Assembly (NCBI GenBank): GCA_902768435.1
Contig: CACXLJ010000007.1
Span: forward strand, 62,001 to 126,000
From: an uncultured Bacteroidales bacterium
Lineage (GTDB): Bacteria; Bacteroidota; Bacteroidia; Bacteroidales; Muribaculaceae
DNA: 64,000 nt
Direction of reading: 5' to 3'
Shown here: positions 42,568 to 51,226 of the stretch, in pieces
Numbering within the stretch: the first letter of the stretch is position 1
Layout of the letters: each line of letters opens with the position of its first letter
Made by a program: the position numbers and the translations under genes
Notes under the pieces: generated by a model
The model's database searches: none
Told to the model about the DNA's origin: nothing
What the model saw: only the letters and a program-made list of their open reading frames with translations

Positions 42568-45500
42568 ATGCCTGGATTATTCACCAATAGAAATAACAGC
42601 GGCGACAGCCGCAACAAATCGCCATTTCTGAAGTCGGGCCGCAGCATCTACTGGATGTATGCAGCCATCTTCGTTGCGCTATTTGCCATCTACTTCATGG
42701 GCGACAACACCCGCACGCAAGAAGTGTCGTGGACCGACTTCCAGACCTGGGTGGCCAAAGGCGGCATGGAGCGCATCGTGGTATCGACCGGCAGCAACGA
42801 GGCCGAGGGTTTCATGTCCGATTCCCTGGCGCGTGCCTTCTATGGCAAGAGTTATCAGCCCAAGAAGAGTTCTAAAGCCTCGATAACGACAACCATCCCG
42901 TCGAGCGACAAGTTCGACGACTATGTGAACGCTTGGCAGGCCGCCGGCGTGTTCAAGGGAAAAATCGAGTACCAAAAGGGCGGCGACTTCTCGTCGTTCC
43001 TGTGGTCGTTTGGCCCCATCATTCTGCTTGTGCTGTTCTGGATATGGATATTCCGCCGCACCACCTCAGGCATGGGTGGCGGCGGTGGCGGCGTGTTCAA
43101 TGTGGGCCGCTCAAAAGCCAAGGAATATAACAAAGACAAGGACAAGAAGAAACATGTGACCTTTGCCGATGTTGCCGGCATGGAACGCGAAAAGAAAGAG
43201 GTGTCTGAAATCGTGGAGTTCCTCAAGAACCCCGACCGCTACACCGAGATAGGCGGCACCATTCCCAAAGGCGTGCTGCTGGTAGGCCCTCCGGGAACCG
43301 GCAAGACGCTGCTTGCCAAGGCAGTGGCAGGTGAGGCCGATGTGCCCTTCCTGTCGATGAGCGGCAGCGACTTTGTGGAAATGTTTGTGGGCGTGGGTGC
43401 TTCGCGTGTACGCGACACCTTCCGCCAAGCCAAGGAAAAGGCGCCGTGCATCATCTTCATCGACGAGATCGATGCCATTGGCCGTGCACGCAGCCGCAAG
43501 AACGACTACACGAGCAACGATGAGCGCGAGAACACGCTCAACCAGCTGCTCTCGGAGATGGACGGCTTTGGCAACAACAGCGGCGTGATTGTGCTCGCCG
43601 CCACCAACCGCGCCGATGTGCTCGACAAGGCACTGCTGCGAGGAGGCCGTTTTGACCGACAGATTTACATCTCTACCCCCACCCGCGAAGACCGTGCAGC
43701 CATCTTCAAGGTGCACCTGAAAAAGACCAAAATTGATGGCAGCGTGGACCTTGACGAACTGGCAGGCATGACAGCGGGCATGTCGGGTGCCGATATCTCT
43801 AACATCTGTAACGAGGCTGCCCTGCTCGCCGCAAGGCGTGGCAAGAAAGCCGCCCAGCGCGAAGACTTTGTGGAAGCCATCGACCGTGTGACCCGCCAGC
43901 TCGACAAGCCCGAGCGCATGGCCAAGACGGTGACCTTTGAGGATGTGGCCGGCATGGCGAAACCCAAGAGCGCCGTGCGTGAAGTGATCGACTTCCTGAA
44001 GAATCCCGAAAAATACACCCGACTGGGTGGCAAGATACCCCGCGGCGTGCTGCTGGTAGGTCCCTCAGGTTCGGGCAAGACGCTGCTCGCCAAGGCAGTG
44101 GCAGGCGAGGCGCATGTGTCGTTCTTCGCCACCTCGGCCGCCGAGTTCCAAGGCGAATTTGTGGGTTCGGGTGTGAGCCGCGTGCGTGAACTGTTCCGCA
44201 ATGCCAAGGAGAAAGCGCCGTGCATCATCTTTATTGACGAACTCGATGCCATTGGCGACCGCAAGAACAAGGGCAACTCGGAGCGCGAAATCACGCTCAA
44301 CCAGTTGCTCGTGGAGATTGACGGTTATGGCACCAACGACGGCGTGATTGTGATGGGCGCCACCAACCGCCTCGACGCCGTGGACAAGGCGCTGCTGCGT
44401 CCTGGCCGTTTCGACCGCAAGTGCTATGTGGGCTTCCCCGGACTGGAAGACCGCGTTGAGATATTCAAACTCTACACCGGCCGCATCAAGGCTGGCGAAG
44501 ATGTGAACATACGCGAACTCGCCGAGCAGGCTTCGGGCTTTAGCGGTGCCGAGATTTCAAAGACCTGCAACGAGGCTGCACTCAGGGCCTCGGGCGAAGG
44601 ACTCGACGCTGTGCCTCAGCAATATCTGCTTGATGCCATCGTCGCTACCCGCAAGGGCATCGAGAACAAGAAGACCGTGGTGGGCACAGTGATGTTCGAC
44701 GATGTGGCTGGCATGGAAGAAGCCAAACAGGAGGTGACCGAGATTGTGGACTTCCTGAAGAGTCCTGAAAAATATAACAAACTGGGCGGCAAGGTGCCGC
44801 GCGGTGCGCTGCTCGTGGGTCCTCCGGGAACCGGCAAGACCATGCTGGCGCGTGCTGTAGCAGGCGAGGCCAATGTGCCGTTCATTGCCCGCTCGGGTAG
44901 CGACTTTGTCGAAGTGTTTGTGGGCGAGGGTGCCTCTCGTGTGCGCGAACTCTTCAGCGAAGCCAAGGAGAAAGCCCCCTGCGTGGTGTTTATCGACGAG
45001 ATCGACGCCATAGGCGGTGCCCGCAGCAATGTGGGCTTCAGCAGCGAACACGACCAGACGCTGAACCAGCTGCTCACCGAGATGGACGGCTTTGACGGCG
45101 AGACCGGCGTGATTGTGCTGGCCGCCACCAACCGTGAGGATATGCTCGACCCGGCACTGCTGCGCCCCGGCCGTTTCGACCGCAAGGTGCATGTGTCGCT
45201 GCCGGCACTCACCGACCGCGAGGCCATCTTCAAGGTACACCTGCGCAAAATCAAGATTGACCCCGAGGTCGATATCAAGAAACTGGCTCAACAGACACCT
45301 GGCTTCAGCGGTGCCGAAATCGCCAATGTGTGCAACGAGGCAGCCATCTTTGCTGCCCGCCACAACAGCGAGACGGTGACGATGAAGGATTTTAGCGAAG
45401 CCATCGACAAGGTGACGATGGGCCTCGAGAACAAGTCGATGCTGCTCACCGAGCAAGACAAATATGAGACCGCCGTGCACGAGGCAGGTCACTGCACCGC

Positions 45501-46164
45501 CAGCTGGCACCTGGAGAACGAAGACCCGCTGGTGAAAATCTCGATTGTGCCACGCGGACAGGCACTGGGCGTGAACATGCACGCTACCGAGGAGCGTGTG
45601 GGCATGTCGAAACAGGCCTTCCTCGACAAGATCTGCACCTACATGGGCGGCCGCGCCGCCGAGGAACTGTTCCTGGGCAAGATAGGTACAGGCGCCCTGA
45701 ACGATATGCAGCAGGCTACACGCATTGCCCGCAACATGGTGGTGTACTACGGCATGAGCGAAAAATTGCCCAACATCTCCTACTACGACCCGCAGCGCCA
45801 GATGGGCGACAAGCCCTACAGCGACGAGCGCGCCCGCATCATCGACGAGGAAATCACACGCATCGTGAACGAGCAGTATCAGCGTGCCAAGGATCTGCTC
45901 ACCCAGTATAGCGACGGCCTGCACAAAATTGTGGACCTGCTCATGGAGAAGGAGGTGATTCTGGCTGCCGATGTGGAACAGATCTTTGGCAAACGGCCCT
46001 GGATTTCGCGCACCGAGCAACTCATGAAAGAGGCCGAGAAGCGCAAAGCCGCACAGGCTGCCACCGAACGAGAAGCCGAGCCAACCGAGGCTACCGAACG
46101 CCCAGCCGAGCCCGCCTCGGAGGACTCAGAGAACTCGGAGAACTCGGAGCCGACCGAAGATTAA
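42568..46164 (+). CDS. ftsH: FtsH-type membrane AAA+ zinc metalloprotease with three tandem AAA+ modules
   Basis: 1198 residues against about 600-700 for ordinary FtsH. Order: TM1 (about 27-44), FtsH extracytoplasmic domain (45-145), TM2 (146-162), Gly-rich linker, AAA1 (199-450), AAA2 (457-705), AAA3 (710-960), M41 peptidase (965-1160), acidic tail. Each AAA unit is complete: Walker A at 240-247, 498-505 and 751-758; Walker B F-I-D-E-I/L-D ending at D302, D560 and D813; an F-V-G pore loop in each; and G-R-F-D-R with the arginine finger at 360-364, 613-617 and 868-872. The protease site is intact: H971-E-A-G-H975 and D1046. AAA1 keeps the most standard FtsH sequence; AAA3 is joined to the protease; AAA2 is the most divergent (G-P-S-G-S-G-K-T). 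The tail S-E-D-S-E-N-S-E-N is encoded by a 9-mer repeat. FtsH degrades misfolded membrane proteins and regulators at the inner membrane. Confidence 0.95.
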   Translation: MPGLFTNRNNSGDSRNKSPFLKSGRSIYWMYAAIFVALFAIYFMGDNTRTQEVSWTDFQTWVAKGGMERIVVSTGSNEAEGFMSDSLARAFYGKSYQPKKSSKASITTTIPSSDKFDDYVNAWQAAGVFKGKIEYQKGGDFSSFLWSFGPIILLVLFWIWIFRRTTSGMGGGGGGVFNVGRSKAKEYNKDKDKKKHVTFADVAGMEREKKEVSEIVEFLKNPDRYTEIGGTIPKGVLLVGPPGTGKTLLAKAVAGEADVPFLSMSGSDFVEMFVGVGASRVRDTFRQAKEKAPCIIFIDEIDAIGRARSRKNDYTSNDERENTLNQLLSEMDGFGNNSGVIVLAATNRADVLDKALLRGGRFDRQIYISTPTREDRAAIFKVHLKKTKIDGSVDLDELAGMTAGMSGADISNICNEAALLAARRGKKAAQREDFVEAIDRVTRQLDKPERMAKTVTFEDVAGMAKPKSAVREVIDFLKNPEKYTRLGGKIPRGVLLVGPSGSGKTLLAKAVAGEAHVSFFATSAAEFQGEFVGSGVSRVRELFRNAKEKAPCIIFIDELDAIGDRKNKGNSEREITLNQLLVEIDGYGTNDGVIVMGATNRLDAVDKALLRPGRFDRKCYVGFPGLEDRVEIFKLYTGRIKAGEDVNIRELAEQASGFSGAEISKTCNEAALRASGEGLDAVPQQYLLDAIVATRKGIENKKTVVGTVMFDDVAGMEEAKQEVTEIVDFLKSPEKYNKLGGKVPRGALLVGPPGTGKTMLARAVAGEANVPFIARSGSDFVEVFVGEGASRVRELFSEAKEKAPCVVFIDEIDAIGGARSNVGFSSEHDQTLNQLLTEMDGFDGETGVIVLAATNREDMLDPALLRPGRFDRKVHVSLPALTDREAIFKVHLRKIKIDPEVDIKKLAQQTPGFSGAEIANVCNEAAIFAARHNSETVTMKDFSEAIDKVTMGLENKSMLLTEQDKYETAVHEAGHCTASWHLENEDPLVKISIVPRGQALGVNMHATEERVGMSKQAFLDKICTYMGGRAAEELFLGKIGTGALNDMQQATRIARNMVVYYGMSEKLPNISYYDPQRQMGDKPYSDERARIIDEEITRIVNEQYQRAKDLLTQYSDGLHKIVDLLMEKEVILAADVEQIFGKRPWISRTEQLMKEAEKRKAAQAATEREAEPTEATERPAEPASEDSENSENSEPTED
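46117..46150 (+). repeat. 9-mer tandem repeat inside the ftsH 3' end
   Basis: About four units (GAGGACTCA, GAGAACTCG) read in frame as Ser-Glu-Asp/Asn triplets just before the ftsH stop codon. Confidence 0.8.
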
Positions 46165-46191
46165 TCAAATAATTGAAAATAAACTCTCATT

Positions 46192-46236
46192 AAGAGAGGG
46201 TGTGTCATAATTCAGTTATGGCTCACCCTCTTTTTC
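46192..46236 (+). terminator. Intrinsic terminator of rsfS-ftsH
   Basis: Long stem: AAGAGAGGGTG with CACCCTCTT, extended inward by TGTCATAA/TTATGGC; followed by TTTTT. Confidence 0.8.
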
Positions 46237-46376
46237 ATCCCTAATCGCTCATGAGATACGATTGGGGTTTATTGTGCAAAATAAATTATTGTTGTCCGAT
46301 AAAAGATTTTAGGCACACTGCAATCCACTATGCCTGAGTTGTTTAAATGTTTTTTAAAGTATTGAGCTTACTATGA

Positions 46377-46478
46377 AGCCCGTCAGGGCTGGGTAGATAA
46401 TAGGCAGGTGGTGGAGCGAAGCGCAACCCCTGTTTTAAGGTGATATTCAATATAATTAGCCCCATCAGGGGCGACAGA
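46377..46478 (+). repeat. Dispersed palindromic repeat, copy 2
   Basis: AGCCC-GTCA-GGGCT (46377-46390), then ATAGGCAGGTGGTG and AACCCCTG, then GCCCC-ATCA-GGGGC (46459-46472). Same order as copy 1 at 896-1045 read on the opposite strand. Confidence 0.7.
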
Positions 46479-46502
46479 TAAAAAACTTGATTCACATTCT
46501 GC

Positions 46503-46597
46503 CGTCCCTACGGGACTAATGTTGTATATGCCTAACTGACAGGGGTTCTCGCCTGCGGCTTTACCCCTGCCTAGGTTCTTGACAGTCCTAACGGACT
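46503..46597 (-). repeat. Dispersed palindromic repeat, third divergent copy
   Basis: GTCCC-TAC-GGGAC (46504-46516), a middle with AGGGGTT and CCCCTGCCTA, then AGTCC-TAAC-GGACT (46584-46597). Inverted relative to copy 2 and next to it. Confidence 0.6.
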
Positions 46598-46643
46598 TTT
46601 AATCGGACACTAATACTAACGGACTTTTAATCGGACACTAATA
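46588..46643. repeat. Perfect 28-base tandem duplication
   Basis: 46588-46615 is repeated exactly at 46616-46643 (each begins CTAACGGACT). It overlaps the end of the third palindromic copy. Confidence 0.9.
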
Positions 46644-46688
46644 AAAATAAATTCTGTTCTAACAAAAACCCTAATGACCGAATTGGGA

Positions 46689-48092
46689 TTAACGGTTCTT
46701 GGCGATATAGTCCTCGATATCGGCGGGATGGTAAGGAATGCGGTCGGTGCCCAGGAATCGGCAGCCATCGGCCGTGATGAGGATGTCGTCCTCGATGCGG
46801 ATGCCGCCAAAGTCCTTGTAGGTTTCGAGCATATCGAAGTTTAAGAACTCGGCGCAGTGGCCGCTGGCACGCCAGTCGTCGATGAGTGCGGGAATGAAGT
46901 AGATGCCCGGTTCGTCGGTCACCACGAAGCCCTCTTGCAGGCGACGGCCCATGCGCAGGGCATTGGTGCCGAACTGCTCCAGGTTGGGACGGGTCTCCTC
47001 GTCAAACCCTACATAAATCTGGCCTAGACCTTCCATGTCGTGCACATCCATGCCCATCATGTGACCTAGTCCGTGAGGCAGGAACATGGCGTGAGCACCG
47101 GCTGCCACAGCCTCGTCGACATCGCCCTTCATGAGACCCAGTTCCTTGAGACGCTCAGTCATGAGACGGCACACGCTCATGTGCACATCGAAGTATTTCA
47201 CACCAGGCTTCGAGATTTCGAGAGCATGGTCGTGACAAGCCTCCACGATGCTGTAGATGTCGAGTTGACGCTGGGTAAACTTGCCGTTGATGGGGAAGGT
47301 GCGGGTGTTGTCGCTGCAGTAGTTGCTCATGGTCTCGGCGCCGCAGTCGCACAGCACCAGGCGGCCATCCTCAAGCACAGCGGGCGAGGGGTTGCCGTGC
47401 ATGATCTCGCCATGCTGCGAGAAGATGATGGGGAAACTCACCATGGAACCATAAGAACGGGCGATGCCCTCGATCTGGCCAGCCACATATTGCTCGGTCA
47501 CGCCGGGCTTGGCAAGGCGCATGGCGGTAGTGTGCATCTGGTAGCCAATGGCGGCTGCACGCTCCATCTCGACAATCTCTTCGGCGGTCTTCACCGAACG
47601 CATCTGCACCACAGCACCAATCAGTTCGAGCGATGCGAGCGTCTTTTGCTGCGAGGGATGGATGCCCAGCAGGTCCATGATTTGAATCTTGGTGTCGAAG
47701 CGGTAGGGCGGCAAGATGTGGATGCGGCGGAGCTTGCGCTTGGCGTCATCGCACAGTTCCTTGAGTTTTGCCATGGGAGCGGTGTTGGCCACGCCTACAC
47801 TGGCTGCCATATTGGCCACACTGTCGACCGAGCCATACCACACGATGTCCTCAATGTCGATATCATCACCAATGAGATATTCCTTGTCTTTATCAATGTC
47901 GATGACACCCACCAGACCGTCGCGGTTCAGGCCGAAGTAGTAAAGGAACGAAGAGTCCTGACGGAAAGGTGCATAGCCATTATTGGGATAATTACACGGC
48001 GATTCGTTGTTGCCAAAGAGCAGAATCACGCCACTTTTCACCAGCCGTTTGAGTTCGGCACGGCGATTCACATAGGTTTCTTTGCTAAACAT
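46689..48092 (-). CDS. pepP: Xaa-Pro aminopeptidase (M24B family)
   Basis: 467 residues: creatinase-like N-terminal domain (about 1-170) and a pita-bread catalytic domain. The five metal ligands are seen: D in L-V-L-C-D-C-G, D in C-S-D-N-T-R-T-F, H in G-L-G-H-M-M-G, E in T-D-E-P-G-I-Y and E in G-I-R-I-E-D-D. It removes an N-terminal residue from peptides with proline in position two, in the cytoplasm. Its stop codon falls in a 34-base stretch that recurs at 6042-6075. Monocistronic and divergent from mutY. Confidence 0.94.
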   Translation of the reverse strand: MFSKETYVNRRAELKRLVKSGVILLFGNNESPCNYPNNGYAPFRQDSSFLYYFGLNRDGLVGVIDIDKDKEYLIGDDIDIEDIVWYGSVDSVANMAASVGVANTAPMAKLKELCDDAKRKLRRIHILPPYRFDTKIQIMDLLGIHPSQQKTLASLELIGAVVQMRSVKTAEEIVEMERAAAIGYQMHTTAMRLAKPGVTEQYVAGQIEGIARSYGSMVSFPIIFSQHGEIMHGNPSPAVLEDGRLVLCDCGAETMSNYCSDNTRTFPINGKFTQRQLDIYSIVEACHDHALEISKPGVKYFDVHMSVCRLMTERLKELGLMKGDVDEAVAAGAHAMFLPHGLGHMMGMDVHDMEGLGQIYVGFDEETRPNLEQFGTNALRMGRRLQEGFVVTDEPGIYFIPALIDDWRASGHCAEFLNFDMLETYKDFGGIRIEDDILITADGCRFLGTDRIPYHPADIEDYIAKNR

Positions 48093-48120
48093 AGTTTTTC
48101 AGTATTTTCTTTAGTTTGCA

Positions 48121-48128
48121 CAAAAATA
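48121..48128 (-). promoter_or_regulatory. -7 promoter element of pepP
   Basis: Minus-strand TATTTTTG, about 29 bases before the ATG; no clear -33. Confidence 0.5.
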
Positions 48129-48197
48129 ACCATTTTTTTGGTAATAGCATAACACTTGTGGCACAAAATCTTTGCATCAAGAAAGCATTTTCAACCT

Positions 48198-49238
48198 ATG
48201 TCAAACCCCTTCACAACAGCCCTGCTGCAATGGTACGAAAACCACGGCCGCGACCTGCCGTGGCGGCACACCACCGACCCCTACCCCATTTGGCTGAGCG
48301 AGGTCATCCTGCAGCAGACGCGCATTGCCCAGGGCACCGCCTACTGGGAGCGGTTCATGAAGCAGTTTCCCACTGTCGAAAGTCTTGCTGCCGCCAGCGA
48401 AGACGAGGTGCTGCGCCTGTGGCAAGGGCTGGGCTACTACAGCCGTGCGCGCAACTTGCACGCCGCCGCCAAGCAGATTGTGGCGATGGGCAGTTTTCCC
48501 AAAAATCATGAGGAGATTCGCCGTCTGAAGGGTGTGGGCGACTACACGGCGGCCGCCATTGCATCGTTTGCCTTCGGGCTGCCCCATGCTGCCATCGATG
48601 GCAATGCCTATCGCGTACTGGCGCGCTACTTCGGGATTGAGACGCCTATCAACACCACGATAGCCAAGAAGGAGTTTGCCGCACTGGCGCAGCAACTGCT
48701 GCCCAACGACCGCGCTGCCGACTTCAACCAGGCGATGATGGACTTTGGTGCTACCCTGTGCACGCCCACCTCGCCCCAGTGCTCCGAGTGCCCGCTTGCC
48801 GAGGGTTGCGACGCCCTGCACACCCACCGCACTCAAGTGCTGCCCATCAAGCAAAAGACCGTGAAAATGGCAACACGCCACTTCACTTTTATATATATAC
48901 GCTGCCAGGGCGAGACCGCCATCATGCGTCGACCAGCCGGTGACATTTGGCAAGGGCTGTGGCAGCCGCTGCTCATCGAGAGCACCAGCGACGACAAACC
49001 TATGCGAATTGAAGACCTGCCCCTTGACCTGAACGATGCCAACAAAGCCAAACTTACACTCGTTGCCACGGGCGTGAAGCATGTGCTCACGCACCGCATT
49101 ATCATGGCCGACTTCTACCTACTTGAGGCGCCCGCCAAGCCCTCGCTGCCCGATGGGTACTTGTGGATTCCCGAAGACCAGATTGACCGCTATGCCCTGC
49201 CCCGCCTGGTGGAGCGGCTGGTGGAGGCGGTGAAATAG
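48198..49238 (+). CDS. mutY: A/G-specific adenine glycosylase MutY
   Basis: 346 residues from the ATG at 48198; an upstream ATG at 48156 is rejected because homology starts after 48198. Helix-hairpin-helix glycosylase: catalytic E35 in L-S-E-V-I-L-Q-Q-T, the L-K-G-V-G-D-Y-T-A-A-A-I hairpin with the catalytic Asp, a [4Fe-4S] cluster from C188-x6-C195-x2-C198-x5-C204, and a C-terminal NUDIX-like domain (about 225-346) that reads 8-oxoG. It removes adenine mispaired with 8-oxoguanine. The cluster links it functionally to the suf genes nearby. Confidence 0.95.
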   Translation: MSNPFTTALLQWYENHGRDLPWRHTTDPYPIWLSEVILQQTRIAQGTAYWERFMKQFPTVESLAAASEDEVLRLWQGLGYYSRARNLHAAAKQIVAMGSFPKNHEEIRRLKGVGDYTAAAIASFAFGLPHAAIDGNAYRVLARYFGIETPINTTIAKKEFAALAQQLLPNDRAADFNQAMMDFGATLCTPTSPQCSECPLAEGCDALHTHRTQVLPIKQKTVKMATRHFTFIYIRCQGETAIMRRPAGDIWQGLWQPLLIESTSDDKPMRIEDLPLDLNDANKAKLTLVATGVKHVLTHRIIMADFYLLEAPAKPSLPDGYLWIPEDQIDRYALPRLVERLVEAVK

Positions 49239-49239
49239 G

Positions 49240-49303
49240 TTTCAGGTTTCAGTTATCAGTTATCAGGTTTCAGGTTTCAGACTTGAGGTTTGAGGCTTGA
49301 GGG
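49240..49303. repeat. 7-mer tandem repeat (TCAGTTA, GGTTTCA, TTGAGGT)
   Basis: Degenerate 7-base units directly after the mutY stop codon. Confidence 0.65.
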
Positions 49304-49304
49304 A

Positions 49305-49340
49305 ATAAAAAAGTGGTCATTTTTTGCAAATGACCACTGA
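49305..49340 (-). terminator. Intrinsic terminator of the 49359 gene
   Basis: Perfect 11-base arms AGTGGTCATTT and AAATGACCACT with a TTTGC loop; minus-strand T-run. Confidence 0.8.
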
Positions 49341-49358
49341 GTTGTATTTTGTCATGAG

Positions 49359-50459
49359 CTACTTGCTCAATTCTTTCACAAAGAGTTTGTCGATTTGTTC
49401 TTGAATATTTGGCGCCAAGGGTGGAATGTCGTTGTTTTTTTCAAACAGACGCAGTTCCTGGATGTTCATGTCCACCTTGTTGTCCTTGCGCAGCTGCTTG
49501 TACTCCTTCTTGTCGACATAAGAATAGGAGGTGGCATAGGACTGTGCCATAAGCAGGAAGACATTTCCTGAGTGCTTGAAGCGGCCCACCTTGGTGAACT
49601 GCGACATCACGAAATCGTCGGGGGTGGAGTTGCCCAGCGAGTCGGTGCGATACACCTGGTATAAGGTCCTACTCACACGCTGTTGTTCAAGGGTGTCGGG
49701 TTCGAAAGTCTTGCCTTTTTTCTCGGCCTTGGCCTTATTCATGGCATTCTCGTGGTGGTAGTAGTATTTATCCATGTCGAACGATACCGTGCGCAATTTC
49801 GCCTCGCGGTCCCAGTAGATGTACCCAAGTTGGCAGATGCTGTCGGCAATAATGAGTCGGCCGGTGCCATCGTCGGTGAGCGTGAGCCGTCCCTCGTCAC
49901 GCGCCTTGAGCAGCCTCTCGTAATACGGTTTCTCGGGCAACTGGCAGAACTCGTCGTAGGGGCCGCAAAAGCGGTCGATGAGGAAACGCAGGAAGCCACT
50001 TGAGCCTTTCGACAGGTGACGCTTCTTGGCTTTCACCTCTTTTTTGTCGAGGTCGTAGGTGTTGTCAATCACGCCGCCGCGATAGTAAATCGGGCCTTCC
50101 TCGTCGATGTAAATGTCGCGGAAATAAGTCTGGGCATAGAGATATGGCTTGGGTTTGACCACGACTTCGGGCAAATCGTAATTGACCTCCTCGAGCGTGA
50201 TTTTGCCATTTTTGATGTCGGCCACGGCGATGGTCAAGGGTTTGTAGGCCACCTGCGCCAGATGGATGACGGTGTTTTTACCCAAATCTTCAATCCATCC
50301 GTCAAGATCGGAGCTGGTTATGTACTTGCCTTCGGAGGTGGTGACCGTTACAAAGGGAACAGGCGTCCCGTCGCCGTCGATGACTTGAATGCGCTGGGCA
50401 TGCAGCGACACTATCGACAAAAGCATAATAAAACTTGCTACTATTAGTCTCTTTGCCAT
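49359..50459 (-). CDS. Exported protein with carboxypeptidase-regulatory-like N-terminal domain
   Basis: 366 residues with a signal peptide (about 1-21, ending L-H-A-Q). Residues about 22-95 form a small beta domain of the CarboxypepD_reg-like type (V-I-D-G-D-G-T-P-V-P-F-V-T-V-T, D-L-D-G-W) that is typical of Bacteroidetes surface proteins. The rest is charged, with no transmembrane segment and no motif I recognise. It may be an envelope-associated accessory protein. Monocistronic, with a good promoter and terminator. Confidence 0.7.
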   Translation of the reverse strand: MAKRLIVASFIMLLSIVSLHAQRIQVIDGDGTPVPFVTVTTSEGKYITSSDLDGWIEDLGKNTVIHLAQVAYKPLTIAVADIKNGKITLEEVNYDLPEVVVKPKPYLYAQTYFRDIYIDEEGPIYYRGGVIDNTYDLDKKEVKAKKRHLSKGSSGFLRFLIDRFCGPYDEFCQLPEKPYYERLLKARDEGRLTLTDDGTGRLIIADSICQLGYIYWDREAKLRTVSFDMDKYYYHHENAMNKAKAEKKGKTFEPDTLEQQRVSRTLYQVYRTDSLGNSTPDDFVMSQFTKVGRFKHSGNVFLLMAQSYATSYSYVDKKEYKQLRKDNKVDMNIQELRLFEKNNDIPPLAPNIQEQIDKLFVKELSK

Positions 50460-50490
50460 TGGAAATGTTTATTTATTTAGTATTATAGTG

Positions 50491-50522
50491 CAAAAGTAAG
50501 CATTTATTTAAACTGCGGCAAA
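50491..50522 (-). promoter_or_regulatory. Promoter of the 49359 gene
   Basis: Minus strand: TACTTTTG (50498-50491), 20-base spacer, TTTG (50522-50519). Confidence 0.7.
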
Positions 50523-50561
50523 TATTGTGGGTTTAGCGTCTGCTATAATTAAAAAATTTAC

Positions 50562-50569
50562 TATTTTTG
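50562..50569 (+). promoter_or_regulatory. -7 element only 4 bases before a start codon
   Basis: TATTTTTG ends at 50569 and the ATG is at 50574, so the transcript would begin at or within a few bases of the start codon. Confidence 0.45.
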
Positions 50570-50573
50570 TAAT

Positions 50574-50858
50574 ATGAAACGCAACATCATCATCTCAATC
50601 ATCATCAGTCTCGCCATTGGTCTGGCGGTAGGTATTTACGATGTGTTCAACCCCATCATTCTTGACGAATGTGGTGATTGGGCCAATCCCAATTTATACA
50701 ACTCATCTTCAGAGTATTGGAAAGTGATGATTAAAGATGGCCTTATCTGGACCTTGCTGGTGACGGTGGCAGCGTTCATACCCGTGTTTCTTGTGTATAC
50801 CTTGTATCGAATGAAAAAGGCCAAGTCGGCAGCCAATCTGGACGAAGACAATCAATAA
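50574..50858 (+). CDS. Small two-pass membrane protein, unknown function
   Basis: 94 residues with hydrophobic segments at about 5-22 and 58-80, separated by a short polar, probably external loop (D-E-C-G-D-W-A-N-P) and followed by a basic then acidic tail (K-K-A-K-S-A-A-N-L-D-E-D). The profile and absence of frame disruption support a real gene. I do not recognise a family. No upstream leader is available if the -7 box at 50562 is used. Confidence 0.65.
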   Translation: MKRNIIISIIISLAIGLAVGIYDVFNPIILDECGDWANPNLYNSSSEYWKVMIKDGLIWTLLVTVAAFIPVFLVYTLYRMKKAKSAANLDEDNQ

Positions 50859-50964
50859 TCATCACACACGCACACGAAATCACGCAGATTAGACCAATCT
50901 GCCGCTGCGCTACGCACTAAAATCCAACGCATTGCGTGCAAATATCCGTTATGTTATAATAAAA

Positions 50965-51003
50965 AAATAGACTGACAATCAAATGATTATCAGTCTATTT
51001 TTG
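50965..51003 (-). terminator. Terminator of tRNA-Leu
   Basis: AATAGACTGA and TCAGTCTATT arms with an inner loop; minus-strand T-run directly after the tRNA 3' end. Confidence 0.8.
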
Positions 51004-51085
51004 TGCCCAAGAAAGGACTCGAACCTTCACGCCTCGCGGCACACGCACCTGAAACGTGCGCGTCTACCAATTCCGCCACTTGGGC
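51004..51085 (-). tRNA. tRNA-Leu (CAG)
   Basis: 82 bases on the minus strand. Acceptor arms GCCCAAG (51085-51079) and CTTGGGC pair; D-arm TGGCGGAATTGGTAGAC; anticodon loop TTCAGGT in a 5-bp CACGT/GCGTG stem gives anticodon CAG; a class II variable arm and GGTTCGAGTCC T-loop follow. CCA is not encoded. It has its own promoter and terminator. Confidence 0.95.
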
Positions 51086-51096
51086 ATTAGCGAGTG

Positions 51097-51126
51097 CAAA
51101 ATTAGTAATTATTTTTCACCCGACAA
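51097..51126 (-). promoter_or_regulatory. Promoter of tRNA-Leu
   Basis: Minus strand: TAATTTTG (51104-51097), 19-base spacer, TTG (51126-51124). Confidence 0.65.
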
Positions 51127-51165
51127 GCATTTTTGCGAAAAAAAGTTGAAAAAGCCGTCTTTTTT

Positions 51166-51218
51166 CTCAGAAAACTCGGGATTCTCAGAGTTCTTAGAGA
51201 TCTCGGAGGACTCAGAAG
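51166..51218. repeat. 9-mer tandem repeat (GAGAACTCG family)
   Basis: About six degenerate units (TCAGAAAACTCGG, TCTCGGAGGACTCAGA) immediately after the sufS stop codon. Confidence 0.7.
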
Positions 51219-51226
51219 AGGAATGC

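Larger units (their letters stand above)
46165..46688. other. Repeat-rich intergenic region between ftsH and pepP
   Basis: Holds the ftsH terminator, dispersed palindromic repeat copy 2 (46377-46478), a third partial inverted copy (46503-46597), a perfect 28-base tandem duplication (46588-46643) and the 34-base repeat shared with 6042-6075. About 140 bases (46237-46376) show nothing recognisable. Confidence 0.7.

Noticed and set aside
44557..46020. Long minus-strand open frame opposite ftsH
   Set aside because: Shadow of a highly biased coding sequence; the plus strand carries AAA+ and M41 motifs throughout.
42568..46164. Triple AAA+ structure explained as an assembly error
   Set aside because: The three units differ at many residues and in spacing, so they are not copies of a single sequence; long-read confirmation is still desirable.
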